DNA from: an uncultured Cellvibrionales bacterium
GTDB lineage: Bacteria; Pseudomonadota; Gammaproteobacteria; Pseudomonadales; Dasaniaceae
Length of the DNA: 64,000 nt
Assembly: GCA_913019905.1 (NCBI GenBank)
Contig: CAJVZD010000022.1
Span: 1-64,000 of the forward strand
Reading direction: 5' to 3'
Positions 28,114-36,255 of this stretch are shown in pieces; the stretch's first letter is position 1; the number at the start of each line of letters is the position of its first letter. The notes under the pieces were generated by a model. The model saw nothing but the letters and a program-made list of their open reading frames with translations, did no database searches and had not been told where the DNA came from. The translations under genes and the position numbers were made by a program.

Positions 28114-28401
28114 ATGAATTTGGACAAGGCAAAAAAGAGAATTGCCAAAAAGGTTAAAATGGGCTTTCAAGGGTATCCTGAAATATCCCTTTCGTATTAC
28201 GGAAAAACGTTAGAAGTAGCCGAACAAGTAGCGGTATCATTCGTCCAGGAAGAAGGAGTTACGCCAATGGAGGAATGCTTCCAAAGTAAATCTGACGCCA
28301 GGGAAGATGAAGTGATTCAATCGGCTATTGTAAAATTAATTGAGCGTTCCAGCGCTAAAACGGTCAGGCAGGCAGACGTCATAAACATTGGGAAAAAGTA
28401 A
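28114..28401 (+). CDS. Small conserved-looking hypothetical protein
   Basis: A 95-residue soluble, charged protein starting MNLDKAKKRIAKKVKMGFQG, with AGGAAA before the ATG. The body YPEISLSYYGKTLEVAEQVA and the end KLIERSSAKTVRQADVI suggest an alpha/beta fold with no cysteine cluster or nucleic-acid motif. I cannot assign a function. Codon use looks like neighbouring real genes, so it is probably expressed. Confidence 0.6.
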   Translation: MNLDKAKKRIAKKVKMGFQGYPEISLSYYGKTLEVAEQVAVSFVQEEGVTPMEECFQSKSDAREDEVIQSAIVKLIERSSAKTVRQADVINIGKK

Positions 28402-28671
28402 ACCTCACGATTTGGCTTCACGGATTCTTTGACTCAAATAGTCAATGAGTAAGTCTAAGGAATAGAAAGTGTTGAGCGTCTGCGAGCGACACTTTTTCGG
28501 ACTACAGCTGACTACACTAACCCGTTTTTAAAAGTCCATTTATTGCTAACAACGGGGGTTGCATCGCCGATAAGTAAATCGACATAAGGCACGCCCTTGA
28601 TTTGCGCTTCGTAACTACACCACTTTGGCAAGCCGAATAAAAAGACTGGCACTTATTCCTTGAGTAATAAC

Positions 28672-29709
28672 ATGGTTAAAAACAACCCTCCGAGCACAAA
28701 CAACATCACTAAGCTTCATCCTCGGAATCCACACAAAGGGCGCTATGACCTGGAACTATTGAGTAATCATTCTCCCGATATTAAGGCGTTTATTCAGCGG
28801 AAGAAGAATGGGGAGAACACTATTGACTTTGGTAATCCGGCTGCCGTTCTCGCATTAAATCAGTCGTTGTTGGCATATTATTATGACGTCAGTTTATGGC
28901 AGATTCCAGAAGGTTATCTATGCCCGCCCATTCCCGGCCGTGCTGACTATATCCACTATATCGCAGACTTACTGGCCGATCACGATACTCATGCAAACTC
29001 AAGCCATGTGCCTAAAGGTAAGAAAATCTGTGTTTTGGATATCGGGACCGGTGCCAATTGCATTTATCCAATTATTGGCTCGCAGGCTTATGACTGGATG
29101 TTTATTGGAACAGATATCGATCCCGTTTCAGTGAAGTGCGCTCAAAATATTGTACGCAGCAATCCCTGTTTAAGAAAAAATATTAAATTGCTGTGGCAAA
29201 AGAATAGCGAGTCGATATTTAAAGGCGTGGTTGGTCCGGATGATCTATACGACTTAACCATGTGTAATCCGCCATTCCATTCTTCAATGGAAGAGGCCAT
29301 CGCAAGCAATCAGCGTAAGCAGAGTAACCTTAATAAACACCGCCAACGAAGAACGTCTTCTCATTTAGGTCCTTTATCGGACCCGGGAAATAAACGTCAG
29401 TCAAAAGATCGTCGTAACTTTGGTGGCCAGAAAGCTGAACTTTGGTGTGCCGGTGGTGAAATCGCTTTTTTGCAAAAGATGGTAAAAGAGAGCAAATTGA
29501 TTGCCGATCAAGTTTGCTGGTTCACTACACTGGTTTCAAAAAGGGAAAATGTTCAAGGACTTAAAAAGCAATTGGAAAAACTTGGCGCGGAGCGAATAGA
29601 GGTTCTCAATATGAGCCAAGGGCAAAAATTAAGCCGAGCTCTTGCCTGGAGCTTTCTAACGCCAAAACAACAGCGCGAATGGGCTCGGCATCGATGGTCC
29701 CAAATATAG
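28672..29709 (+). CDS. rlmF: 23S rRNA (adenine-1618-N6)-methyltransferase
   Basis: A 345-residue SAM-dependent methylase that modifies A1618 of 23S rRNA. Recognised from LHPRNPHKGRYDLELLSN near the start, DFGNPAAVLALNQSLLAYYY, WQIPEGYLCPPIPGRADYIH, the SAM-binding VLDIGTGANCIYPI, and the adenine-N6 catalytic motif NPPF in DLTMCNPPFHSSMEEA. The C-terminus PKQQREWARHRW is also family-typical. The region after NPPF (about residues 225-255) is rich in basic residues and may contact RNA. Start: ATG at 28672 or a TTG four codons earlier; neither has a clear ribosome site. Stands alone. Confidence 0.93.
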   Translation: MVKNNPPSTNNITKLHPRNPHKGRYDLELLSNHSPDIKAFIQRKKNGENTIDFGNPAAVLALNQSLLAYYYDVSLWQIPEGYLCPPIPGRADYIHYIADLLADHDTHANSSHVPKGKKICVLDIGTGANCIYPIIGSQAYDWMFIGTDIDPVSVKCAQNIVRSNPCLRKNIKLLWQKNSESIFKGVVGPDDLYDLTMCNPPFHSSMEEAIASNQRKQSNLNKHRQRRTSSHLGPLSDPGNKRQSKDRRNFGGQKAELWCAGGEIAFLQKMVKESKLIADQVCWFTTLVSKRENVQGLKKQLEKLGAERIEVLNMSQGQKLSRALAWSFLTPKQQREWARHRWSQI

Positions 29710-30021
29710 GGGTAGAGATAGGTTTAAGCTAAAAGCTAGTCTGCACGCTGGAATGAGGAAACTTGTAATTTCACATTAGCCAAAAAAATTATATGTAATA
29801 ATCGATGCGTAAATAATCGTTTTCCCCGACCCATGAATAGTTGGGAACGATTAGAGAAAAAGGATAAGCTCAAGCTCTAAAACTTCAAAATCTTTTCCCA
29901 AACTGATGTAGGTTGGGATAAAAAAACGAAACCCAATGAAGCAGTAGATGGATTCGTCGTGAGAAATATATTACGCACTACCCCGTTTGGCTGGCTTTCG
30001 TGAAACCGGTGCTCGCCCAGA
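29710..30021. other. Intergenic gap, only a short hairpin seen
   Basis: TCCCAA and TTGGGA pair around 29898-29920 close to a run of A's, which could be a weak bidirectional transcription stop between rlmF and the convergent Lrp-family gene. No gene is supported. Confidence 0.4.
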
Positions 30022-30504
30022 TTATTCCTCTTCTTCCAATTCCACATACACGGGCAGCTCCAGACTATGGGTATGCTCGAAAATCAATCCGGTTTCAATG
30101 TGGGCTACTTCCTCTCTGGCAGTAAAGGCGCTAATGACCAGGTCGCGGAGGTGTTCAGGGTCTCGCACCCAAACCTGCACCAGAAAATCATTGGCACCGG
30201 CCAGATGATACATTTCCCGCACCTCGGGCATCGACAGGACATGGCTACGGAAGGATTCAACATCAGCCTTGGAATGCCTCTGTAGTCGGATAGAAATCAT
30301 CGCCTGCAAGCCTACTCCCAGCGCCTTGGTATTCACCTCCGCATGGTAACCCGTTAACACCCCTTTACGCTGTAAGTTGCGAACACGAATCAGGCAACTC
30401 GACGCTGCCAGGCCAACGATTGCGGCCAGCTCTTTGTTCGATAACCGAGCATTATTCCGCAACTGCTTCATTATTTCGAAGTCAATTCGATCAAGCTGAC
30501 TCAT
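30022..30504 (-). CDS. Lrp/AsnC-family transcriptional regulator
   Basis: A 160-residue regulator: an N-terminal AsnC-type helix-turn-helix (IDFEIMKQLRNNARLSNKEL, then AAIVGLAASSCLIRVRNLQR) and a C-terminal RAM ligand-binding domain (LGVGLQAMISIRLQ, MPEVREMYHLAGANDFLVQV). Such proteins sense amino acids. It is divergent from the methionine gamma-lyase-type gene, 89 bases away, the classic layout for a local regulator of an amino-acid catabolic gene. A strong ribosome site (GGAGGGGG) precedes the ATG. A perfect 15-bp palindrome lies 13 bases upstream of its start. Confidence 0.93.
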   Translation of the reverse strand: MSQLDRIDFEIMKQLRNNARLSNKELAAIVGLAASSCLIRVRNLQRKGVLTGYHAEVNTKALGVGLQAMISIRLQRHSKADVESFRSHVLSMPEVREMYHLAGANDFLVQVWVRDPEHLRDLVISAFTAREEVAHIETGLIFEHTHSLELPVYVELEEEE

Positions 30505-30516
30505 ACACCCCCTCCT

Positions 30517-30531
30517 ACGAATTTAATTCGT
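30517..30531. promoter_or_regulatory. Palindromic operator candidate between Lrp-type gene and PLP lyase
   Basis: ACGAATT-T-AATTCGT is a perfect palindrome in the 89-base divergent region. It is followed by an AT-rich stretch containing TAATAT...AATATTA. Both suit binding by the adjacent Lrp/AsnC protein and control of both genes. Confidence 0.6.
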
Positions 30532-30593
30532 TAATATAATATCATTAGGAATATTATTTTATAATAGTTTCTTTTTTTGGGATAACTATCGCT

Positions 30594-31817
30594 ATGACTA
30601 CCGAAAATCCGATCGAACGTTTAACTGAGGCTCGCCATGAATTCGGTGAACATGGCGGCGTAAATATGTCTATCGAAGTGAGCACCGCCTTCACCGTCAT
30701 GACTCCCGGCACCATGCCGGATTTATTCGAGGGACGAAAAGCGGCACCAGAAGGTTGTTACCTGTACGGTCGCCACTTTAACCCGACGGTGTTTAACCTG
30801 GGCCGGCAACTTGCCGCTATCGAGGGCACGGAGGCTGCCTATTGCACCGCAAGCGGCATGGCGGCGATTTCGGCAACGCTTTTTCAGTTGTGCCAATCCG
30901 GAGACCACATAGTTTCTTCTAATACCGTGTATGGCGGCAGCTACGCACTGATGCACGACTTCTTGCCACAGAAATCCAACATCAATACCAGCTTTGTAGA
31001 TATTTCCGACCTCAACGCTGTTGCCGCAGCCATCACGGAAAATACCAAAGTCATCTATGCGGAGAGCGTCTCCAACCCAACCCTGCGGGTGGCCGATATA
31101 CCGGCACTGGCCGAGCTGGCCCACAGTCGTGGCCTGGCATTGGTGATCGACAATACCTTTAGCCCTCTGATCCTGAGTCCCGCCGAGCTGGGTGCGGATG
31201 TTGTCGTTCACAGCATGACCAAGTTCATCAATGGCGCCTCCGACGTCATTGCCGGCGCAATATGTGGGACCACAGACTTTATCCAAAGCTTGATGGATTT
31301 ACACAATGGCCCGCTGATGATTTTGGGGCCTACAATGGATCCCAGTGTTGCTTCCCAGATTAGCCTGCGTATTCCACACCTGGCATTGCGACTCAGCGAG
31401 CATGCCAAACGGGCGCAGTATTTTGCCAAAAAGCTGGATGACCTCGGTTTTGATGTCACTTACCCTGGGCTGGCCACGCACCCAGACCATCAACTAATGA
31501 ACAAGCTGCACTGTGAAGATTACGGATACGGTGCCATTCTGACCCTGGATCTGGGCAGTATAGAAAAAGCCAATGACTTGATGGACTTACTGCAAAACAA
31601 ATACCATTTCGGTTATATGGCCGTCAGTTTGGGCTACTTTGATACGCTAATGTGTTGCCCGGGCAGCAGCACCTCCAGTGAAATGACCAAGGAAGATCTC
31701 TCCTCGGCTGGAATCAGCTCGGGCCTGCTGCGCATGTCGGTGGGTTATACCGGAACCGTCGAGCAGCGTTGGCAGCAGTTGGCGGGTGCGCTACAGGATG
31801 CGGGGTTAATGTCATAG
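30594..31817 (+). CDS. Methionine gamma-lyase/trans-sulfuration family PLP enzyme
   Basis: A 407-residue Cys/Met-metabolism PLP enzyme. Motifs: YLYGRHFNPTVFNLGRQLAA (tetramer/PLP phosphate contact), CTASGMAAISATLFQL, VIDNTFSPL with the PLP aspartate, and the Schiff-base lysine K210 in HSMTKFINGASDVIAG. It ends SVGYTGTVEQRWQQL, as usual for the family. It degrades methionine or related sulfur amino acids to an oxoacid, ammonia and a thiol, or acts as a gamma-synthase or cystathionine lyase; the sequence does not fully separate these. The divergent Lrp-type regulator supports a catabolic, amino-acid-induced role. Confidence 0.9.
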   Translation: MTTENPIERLTEARHEFGEHGGVNMSIEVSTAFTVMTPGTMPDLFEGRKAAPEGCYLYGRHFNPTVFNLGRQLAAIEGTEAAYCTASGMAAISATLFQLCQSGDHIVSSNTVYGGSYALMHDFLPQKSNINTSFVDISDLNAVAAAITENTKVIYAESVSNPTLRVADIPALAELAHSRGLALVIDNTFSPLILSPAELGADVVVHSMTKFINGASDVIAGAICGTTDFIQSLMDLHNGPLMILGPTMDPSVASQISLRIPHLALRLSEHAKRAQYFAKKLDDLGFDVTYPGLATHPDHQLMNKLHCEDYGYGAILTLDLGSIEKANDLMDLLQNKYHFGYMAVSLGYFDTLMCCPGSSTSSEMTKEDLSSAGISSGLLRMSVGYTGTVEQRWQQLAGALQDAGLMS

Positions 31818-31885
31818 CAGAAAACAAAAAATGGCCATTTTTCCGGATCCAATACAACTGACTGATCCAAAATAGAAAATGATAG

Positions 31886-32311
31886 CTACATCAGGATTTT
31901 CTTAGAGACATCTGGTACTACAACAACGATATGGACTGTGTCGATGACAACGGTTACGTTTTTTTCGTCGACCGCATCAAGAATCGGATTGTTAACCGGG
32001 GAGAGAATTTTTACTCCGCAGAAGTAGAGAGTGCGATCAGTACGCATATCGCTGTTGCGCAAGTGGCTGTCATCGGTATTCCCGATGAAAAATGGGGAGA
32101 AGCAGTGCATGCCGTTGTTGTTCTGTCACCCGGGAAAACAGTCAGCGAAAAAGAAATCATTGCTCATACACGGGCTTATATTACCGGCTACAAACTTTCT
32201 AAATCAGTCGCTTTTCGACAGCAGCCTCTGCCACTCTCCGGTGCAATGAAAGTGCTGAAACGTGAACTAAGAGCTCCCTATCGGGAACAGAGAGATAAGA
32301 AAATTGGATAG
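31886..32311 (+). pseudogene. C-terminal fragment of an acyl-CoA ligase (AMP-binding enzyme)
   Basis: About 140 codons encode only the C-terminal domain of an AMP-forming acyl-CoA synthetase. IWYYNNDMDCVDDNGYVFFV matches the family's G-D...DGY region, RIKNRIVNRGENFYSAEVES matches the hinge and A8 motif, and SGAMKVLKRELRAPYR ends with the region holding the catalytic lysine. The large N-terminal adenylation core is missing; the frame opens only at 31886 after a TAG. The hinge has NRGENFYSAEVE where NGGENIYPxEVE is usual. A free-standing 126-residue start at 31931 cannot work as a ligase. Remnant of a deleted gene; whether it is still translated is unknown. Confidence 0.75.
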
Positions 32312-32382
32312 AATGGTTTTACCCAACAAAAGGCGAGCTATATAAACGTAGCCCTTTCCGAAGCATTCTATTTCCTTGAAAC

Positions 32383-34656
32383 TCAGAGCGATTCGGCGAC
32401 ATGACTAGATTGCGCTTTCTCGATTCTGTTCCGACCTTTTTGTTTGGCAGCATACAGTGCATCATCTGCCCGCCTAATCAGATCGTCTAAGCTTTCTCCG
32501 ACAGCCAAACAGGCGATGCCGAAACTGGCCGTCTGGCTGCCAGACACGGGGAAATGCATCGCCTCTAGCTTTTGGCGCAGATTTTCGGCCTGAACGGCAC
32601 CGCCCTCTAGATCACTTTCGGGACAGATGACTATAAACTCTTCCCCGCCCCAGCGACCAGCGAGATCACTGGCTCGGGTATCATTACTCAGTATTTCTGC
32701 AAATGTTATCAGCACTTTATCTCCCACCTGATGGCCAAAGGAATCATTGACGCGTTTGAAATGGTCAAGATCGATAAGAATGATTGATAGATTGTGCTGA
32801 TACCGGCGATGTCTGTTTATTTCTGCAGCAAGCGCTGTTTCGATATAGTGGCGATTGGCAAGACCCGTGAGAGAGTCTGTTCTTGAAATTCGCTCCAACT
32901 CCTGACTTTTTATCTCGAGCTCCTGATGAGCTTTGCCAATCTGTCTGTTCAGCTTTACCAGTTGCCAATTCCAGGCAAGGATTGCGCTTAACAGCAATCC
33001 AGCTCCGACGAGGATTTTCCATAATAAGGAGTAGTCAACCTGGTGTTCGAAAGTTAAGGAAACCCACTTTTGATAAACAGAATCCATTTCCTTAACTGGA
33101 ATCGCCCTGATTACCTTACTCATGATGGAGTGCAGTTGCACGTCGTCTTTTCTTACCCCAATCCGGATTGTATCTTGCAGTCCAGAGTGGGCCGCCACCT
33201 TCAGGTTATCGAGACCCGTGTGGCGGATTGAATAGCTCGCCACGGGCAATGTGACGAGAGCTGCATCGATGGCTCCTGAACTCAACGCCAGCAACGACCC
33301 TGTTGCGCTAGGAAAACTGACAAAATTAACGCCCGGGTGGTCTCGCCGAGCAGTCTCCCAGGTGAACTCCCCCTCGGGAATCCCCACTTTCTTACCGGTA
33401 AAATCCTGCAACCCTCCAATAAAACCTTCTTGCTCCCGAGTGATAATCGCCACACTATAATTAAGAAAAGAAGACGTAAAATCAATATCATTTCTTCGAT
33501 CGGGAGTTGCACTGACCATTGGCAGCACATCGCATTGCCCGGCTTTTATTTTGGAGAGTGAATCCGTCGGAGACAAGGTGGGCACTACGGTAAAAGATAC
33601 CCCCAATCGCTCGCCAAAAATCTCGACAATGTCGGCGGCCATCCCGGTCAAGCGATTCTGTTGATAGCCCTCTAACGGCATTCGGTCCTGAGAGACACAA
33701 AAAGCGATAGCCTTCTTGCTTGCCAGAAACGCCCTCTCGGTAGGCGTCAAGCCGACATCTTCGCTACCGATCGTACGCCCCTCACGGCTAAACCACTTTT
33801 TTTCCAATTGCCTCATGTCTTCCGGTTGTAAAGTGTTCATCGCCTTGTCTAAGATATTGAAGAGAATTTCTTGGTTTTTTAGTACGGCAAAATGCATAGA
33901 AGAGGTTTTTTGCAACTCGGCGTTATCGATCCATTTCGACAGTTTCAGATCGTTAAAACCATGCTTTTTTATGAAATACGCGCTAATACCCTCCTGTTCC
34001 ACCGCGGCAAAAACCTTGCCTTGGTCGACGTATTCGAGAGCCTGCCTGGAGCTTTCTACTTCAATTATGTGGACGGCTGGGTAGTATTTCCGGAAAAATT
34101 TGATTGAGGACCAGCCCTTAGGCAGAGCAATGATTTTACCTTCCAGATCAGTCAGATTGTTAGTGTCCGCCGAGTCTCTGCGGAGAATCAAAACATTCTT
34201 GCTATGGTAATAGGGAGGTGAATAAAACGCTTTTTCTGCTCGTTCCGCGGTAAAACTCAGCGAATGCAGAAGATCGATCTGCCCGTCAAAAAACATCTCC
34301 ACCAGCTCATCCCAGGTATAGCCATTGATATATTCAAAGCCAATACCCGATCGCTCCGAAAGGAGATTCATTAAATCGATGCCGAACCCTTGTGGGGTAC
34401 CTGATATTGTAAAATCAAATGGCGGCCAGTCGAATTCATTGGAAACACGAATGGTCGGATGGTCCGCCAGCCACGTTTTTTCTTCAGGGGAAAATTCAAT
34501 CGCGGATAGCCGAGATTCACGACTTTCTTTTGCTTCATTCCCGGGATCGATAATAGCATCGGGGGAGACCGCACCGCGGACGACCGCAGCTGACATAAGT
34601 AAAGAGAAAGACAAGATCCAGAAAACCCGTCGCAATGGATTTGTATCTATCATCAA
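32383..34656 (-). CDS. Periplasmic-sensing diguanylate cyclase with two solute-binding domains
   Basis: A 757-residue membrane protein. It has an N-terminal signal/anchor (VFWILSFSLLMSAAVVRG), then two bacterial type-3 solute-binding domains in tandem (about residues 55-290 and 310-535), starting WLADHPTIRVSNEFDWPPFD and FCVSQDRMPLEGYQQNRLTG. A transmembrane helix follows (ILVGAGLLLSAILAWNWQL, near 545), then a short coiled coil and a GGDEF domain. The active site is GGEEF at 670-674, with an intact RxxD inhibitory site (RASD, 661-664) five residues before it, so it should make cyclic di-GMP and be product-inhibited. It would couple a periplasmic ligand such as an amino acid to c-di-GMP output. 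The ligand is unknown. AGGAAA precedes the ATG. Confidence 0.93.
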   Translation of the reverse strand: MMIDTNPLRRVFWILSFSLLMSAAVVRGAVSPDAIIDPGNEAKESRESRLSAIEFSPEEKTWLADHPTIRVSNEFDWPPFDFTISGTPQGFGIDLMNLLSERSGIGFEYINGYTWDELVEMFFDGQIDLLHSLSFTAERAEKAFYSPPYYHSKNVLILRRDSADTNNLTDLEGKIIALPKGWSSIKFFRKYYPAVHIIEVESSRQALEYVDQGKVFAAVEQEGISAYFIKKHGFNDLKLSKWIDNAELQKTSSMHFAVLKNQEILFNILDKAMNTLQPEDMRQLEKKWFSREGRTIGSEDVGLTPTERAFLASKKAIAFCVSQDRMPLEGYQQNRLTGMAADIVEIFGERLGVSFTVVPTLSPTDSLSKIKAGQCDVLPMVSATPDRRNDIDFTSSFLNYSVAIITREQEGFIGGLQDFTGKKVGIPEGEFTWETARRDHPGVNFVSFPSATGSLLALSSGAIDAALVTLPVASYSIRHTGLDNLKVAAHSGLQDTIRIGVRKDDVQLHSIMSKVIRAIPVKEMDSVYQKWVSLTFEHQVDYSLLWKILVGAGLLLSAILAWNWQLVKLNRQIGKAHQELEIKSQELERISRTDSLTGLANRHYIETALAAEINRHRRYQHNLSIILIDLDHFKRVNDSFGHQVGDKVLITFAEILSNDTRASDLAGRWGGEEFIVICPESDLEGGAVQAENLRQKLEAMHFPVSGSQTASFGIACLAVGESLDDLIRRADDALYAAKQKGRNRIEKAQSSHVAESL

Positions 34657-35187
34657 GATTTCCTGTCCTCACTATAGAATATGCGCGCAACACTGATTAT
34701 ATCACTGCTTACAAGGTAGGCGAAAATATGACAATTCGCCTAGAAAATTTGGCATACATAAAAATTCTTCTTAGTTGATGTAAATGAAAATCATCTAGAT
34801 AGTGACCGAATACACCATCTAATCTAGCCTAACTTAGCCAAGCAGAACCCAACAGTTGACGGCTCCTTCATCCACCAAAAGACCAGAGCTGTCTCGCTCA
34901 CAGCTTCAATTCTCAGGTCACGTCGCAGAACTGTAGGCATAGTCATTGTTTAAATGACGATTAACATTCGTGCCGACGACGATGATTTCCTCCGGGAGGT
35001 TCTCACCACAATGGGGCAATCCGCTGAGTGAACTCTGGGCTTGATCAGCAGAAAGCTAGTTATCCAGGTTCATTGCAAAATTTTGCGCTGGTGCCGTTTG
35101 CAATACAATTCATTAAATCCCGTCTTTGGGCATCGATACCGACCACCAAGGCAAACCATTCGATCTCAATATCGACGTCGAGCAGGA
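34657..35187. other. Gap with protein-like remnants
   Basis: No intact gene. On the plus strand a 25-codon frame from 34953 reads MTINIRADDDDFLREVLTTM. Another short frame around 35118-35220 reads SLGIDTDHQGKPFDLNIDVE. Both look like pieces of real proteins and are not continuous with each other. They resemble decayed gene debris next to the YkgJ-type gene, whose 3' end overlaps the second piece antisense. Confidence 0.35.
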
Positions 35188-35961
35188 TCAGGTCGAGGGG
35201 ACAGAAGCAATCAATGTGGATTCAATTACCTGCTCATCGATCGCAACAAAAAGAGTATTCTCGCTCCCAGCTTGACTGCCAAGCTCGCGTAGATCTTTGC
35301 AATAGAAATCATTACAAATTTTCGCTCTAAGTTTTGGCAGAAGCGCACAACCGGAATCTGTATGATAAATACAGCTGTTTTTTACCGGCTCTTTCGGTAT
35401 GCAATCTATATAGAGCGCTTTGACTTCCTCGGGACTTAATTCTGGAAAATGTTCGAAACTCTGCAATAGTGTTTCGCGTTCTATAAAGGCGGCTGTTTTG
35501 AACCCTTGCCCGCAACAACGACCACGGCAGGCGCTGCAAGCTAATGGCGCTAAATCAGGAGCAGGAAAAGGGTCAACTTTCGAATGGGGCGGTCGATATT
35601 TTCTATCCAAATTTGGTTTATCGAGGGAATCTAGCAGCCCCTGCAGATGACTTATAAACATCGCTTTTCTATCATCAGATAATATTTCTTGCGTATTCCT
35701 TTGATAAGGAACGCGGAAAAGCTGAAGATCTCCCTCATCACAAGATAACTCTTTTGCCGTGCTTAACCTAAGTTGCTCCAACTGCTGGACCAACAACAAC
35801 TCGCGCTCTTCTCTTTGCTCATCTTTTTTTTCTCGCTCAAGACAAACCCACTTCTGGCGACAAACGAGCGATGCACACACATGAAATGACGCTGGGGTAG
35901 ATACCGGCAAGTCCGTATTGCAAAATTGGCACTTTTTTACTGCAACGAAATTCAAAGACAT
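35188..35961 (-). CDS. Cysteine-rich protein, YkgJ-like metal/Fe-S domain
   Basis: A 257-residue cytoplasmic protein with two cysteine groups. The first (residues 11-40) is a zinc-finger-like CQFCNTDLPV...CASLVCRQKW. The second is the pattern of the YkgJ/zinc- or iron-chelating family: LACSACRGRCCGQGF near 145, then CIYHTDSGCALLPKLRAKIC and CNDFYCKDL. Between them is a charged helical stretch. The family's role is unknown; related domains bind metal. The C-terminal end overlaps a protein-like stretch on the other strand, so its last residues may be a replacement of the original 3' end. GGGG lies seven bases before the ATG. Confidence 0.75.
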   Translation of the reverse strand: MSLNFVAVKKCQFCNTDLPVSTPASFHVCASLVCRQKWVCLEREKKDEQREERELLLVQQLEQLRLSTAKELSCDEGDLQLFRVPYQRNTQEILSDDRKAMFISHLQGLLDSLDKPNLDRKYRPPHSKVDPFPAPDLAPLACSACRGRCCGQGFKTAAFIERETLLQSFEHFPELSPEEVKALYIDCIPKEPVKNSCIYHTDSGCALLPKLRAKICNDFYCKDLRELGSQAGSENTLFVAIDEQVIESTLIASVPST

Positions 35962-36255
35962 TGATTACCCCAAACCATTTACTTTTAAACAAAGTCAGTT
36001 AATCGAACACTATCTACTATAACTAAACATACTAGGGCACAGAGAGGCATATTTCCCAGTTCACCCTCTCTAAGCAAAGTTCTTTAGTCTATGCACCTAC
36101 TCCTTTACGTGCAATACTCAGCACTGCCTTATAGAGAAATATACCGACAAAACGTGCCTAAGCGTTGCGAGAAATCCGGCATTCAACACCATAGAATATC
36201 ACTGTAACGAGATTGCCGAGACTAATCCTCATTAATACTAACGAAAGGATTATTT

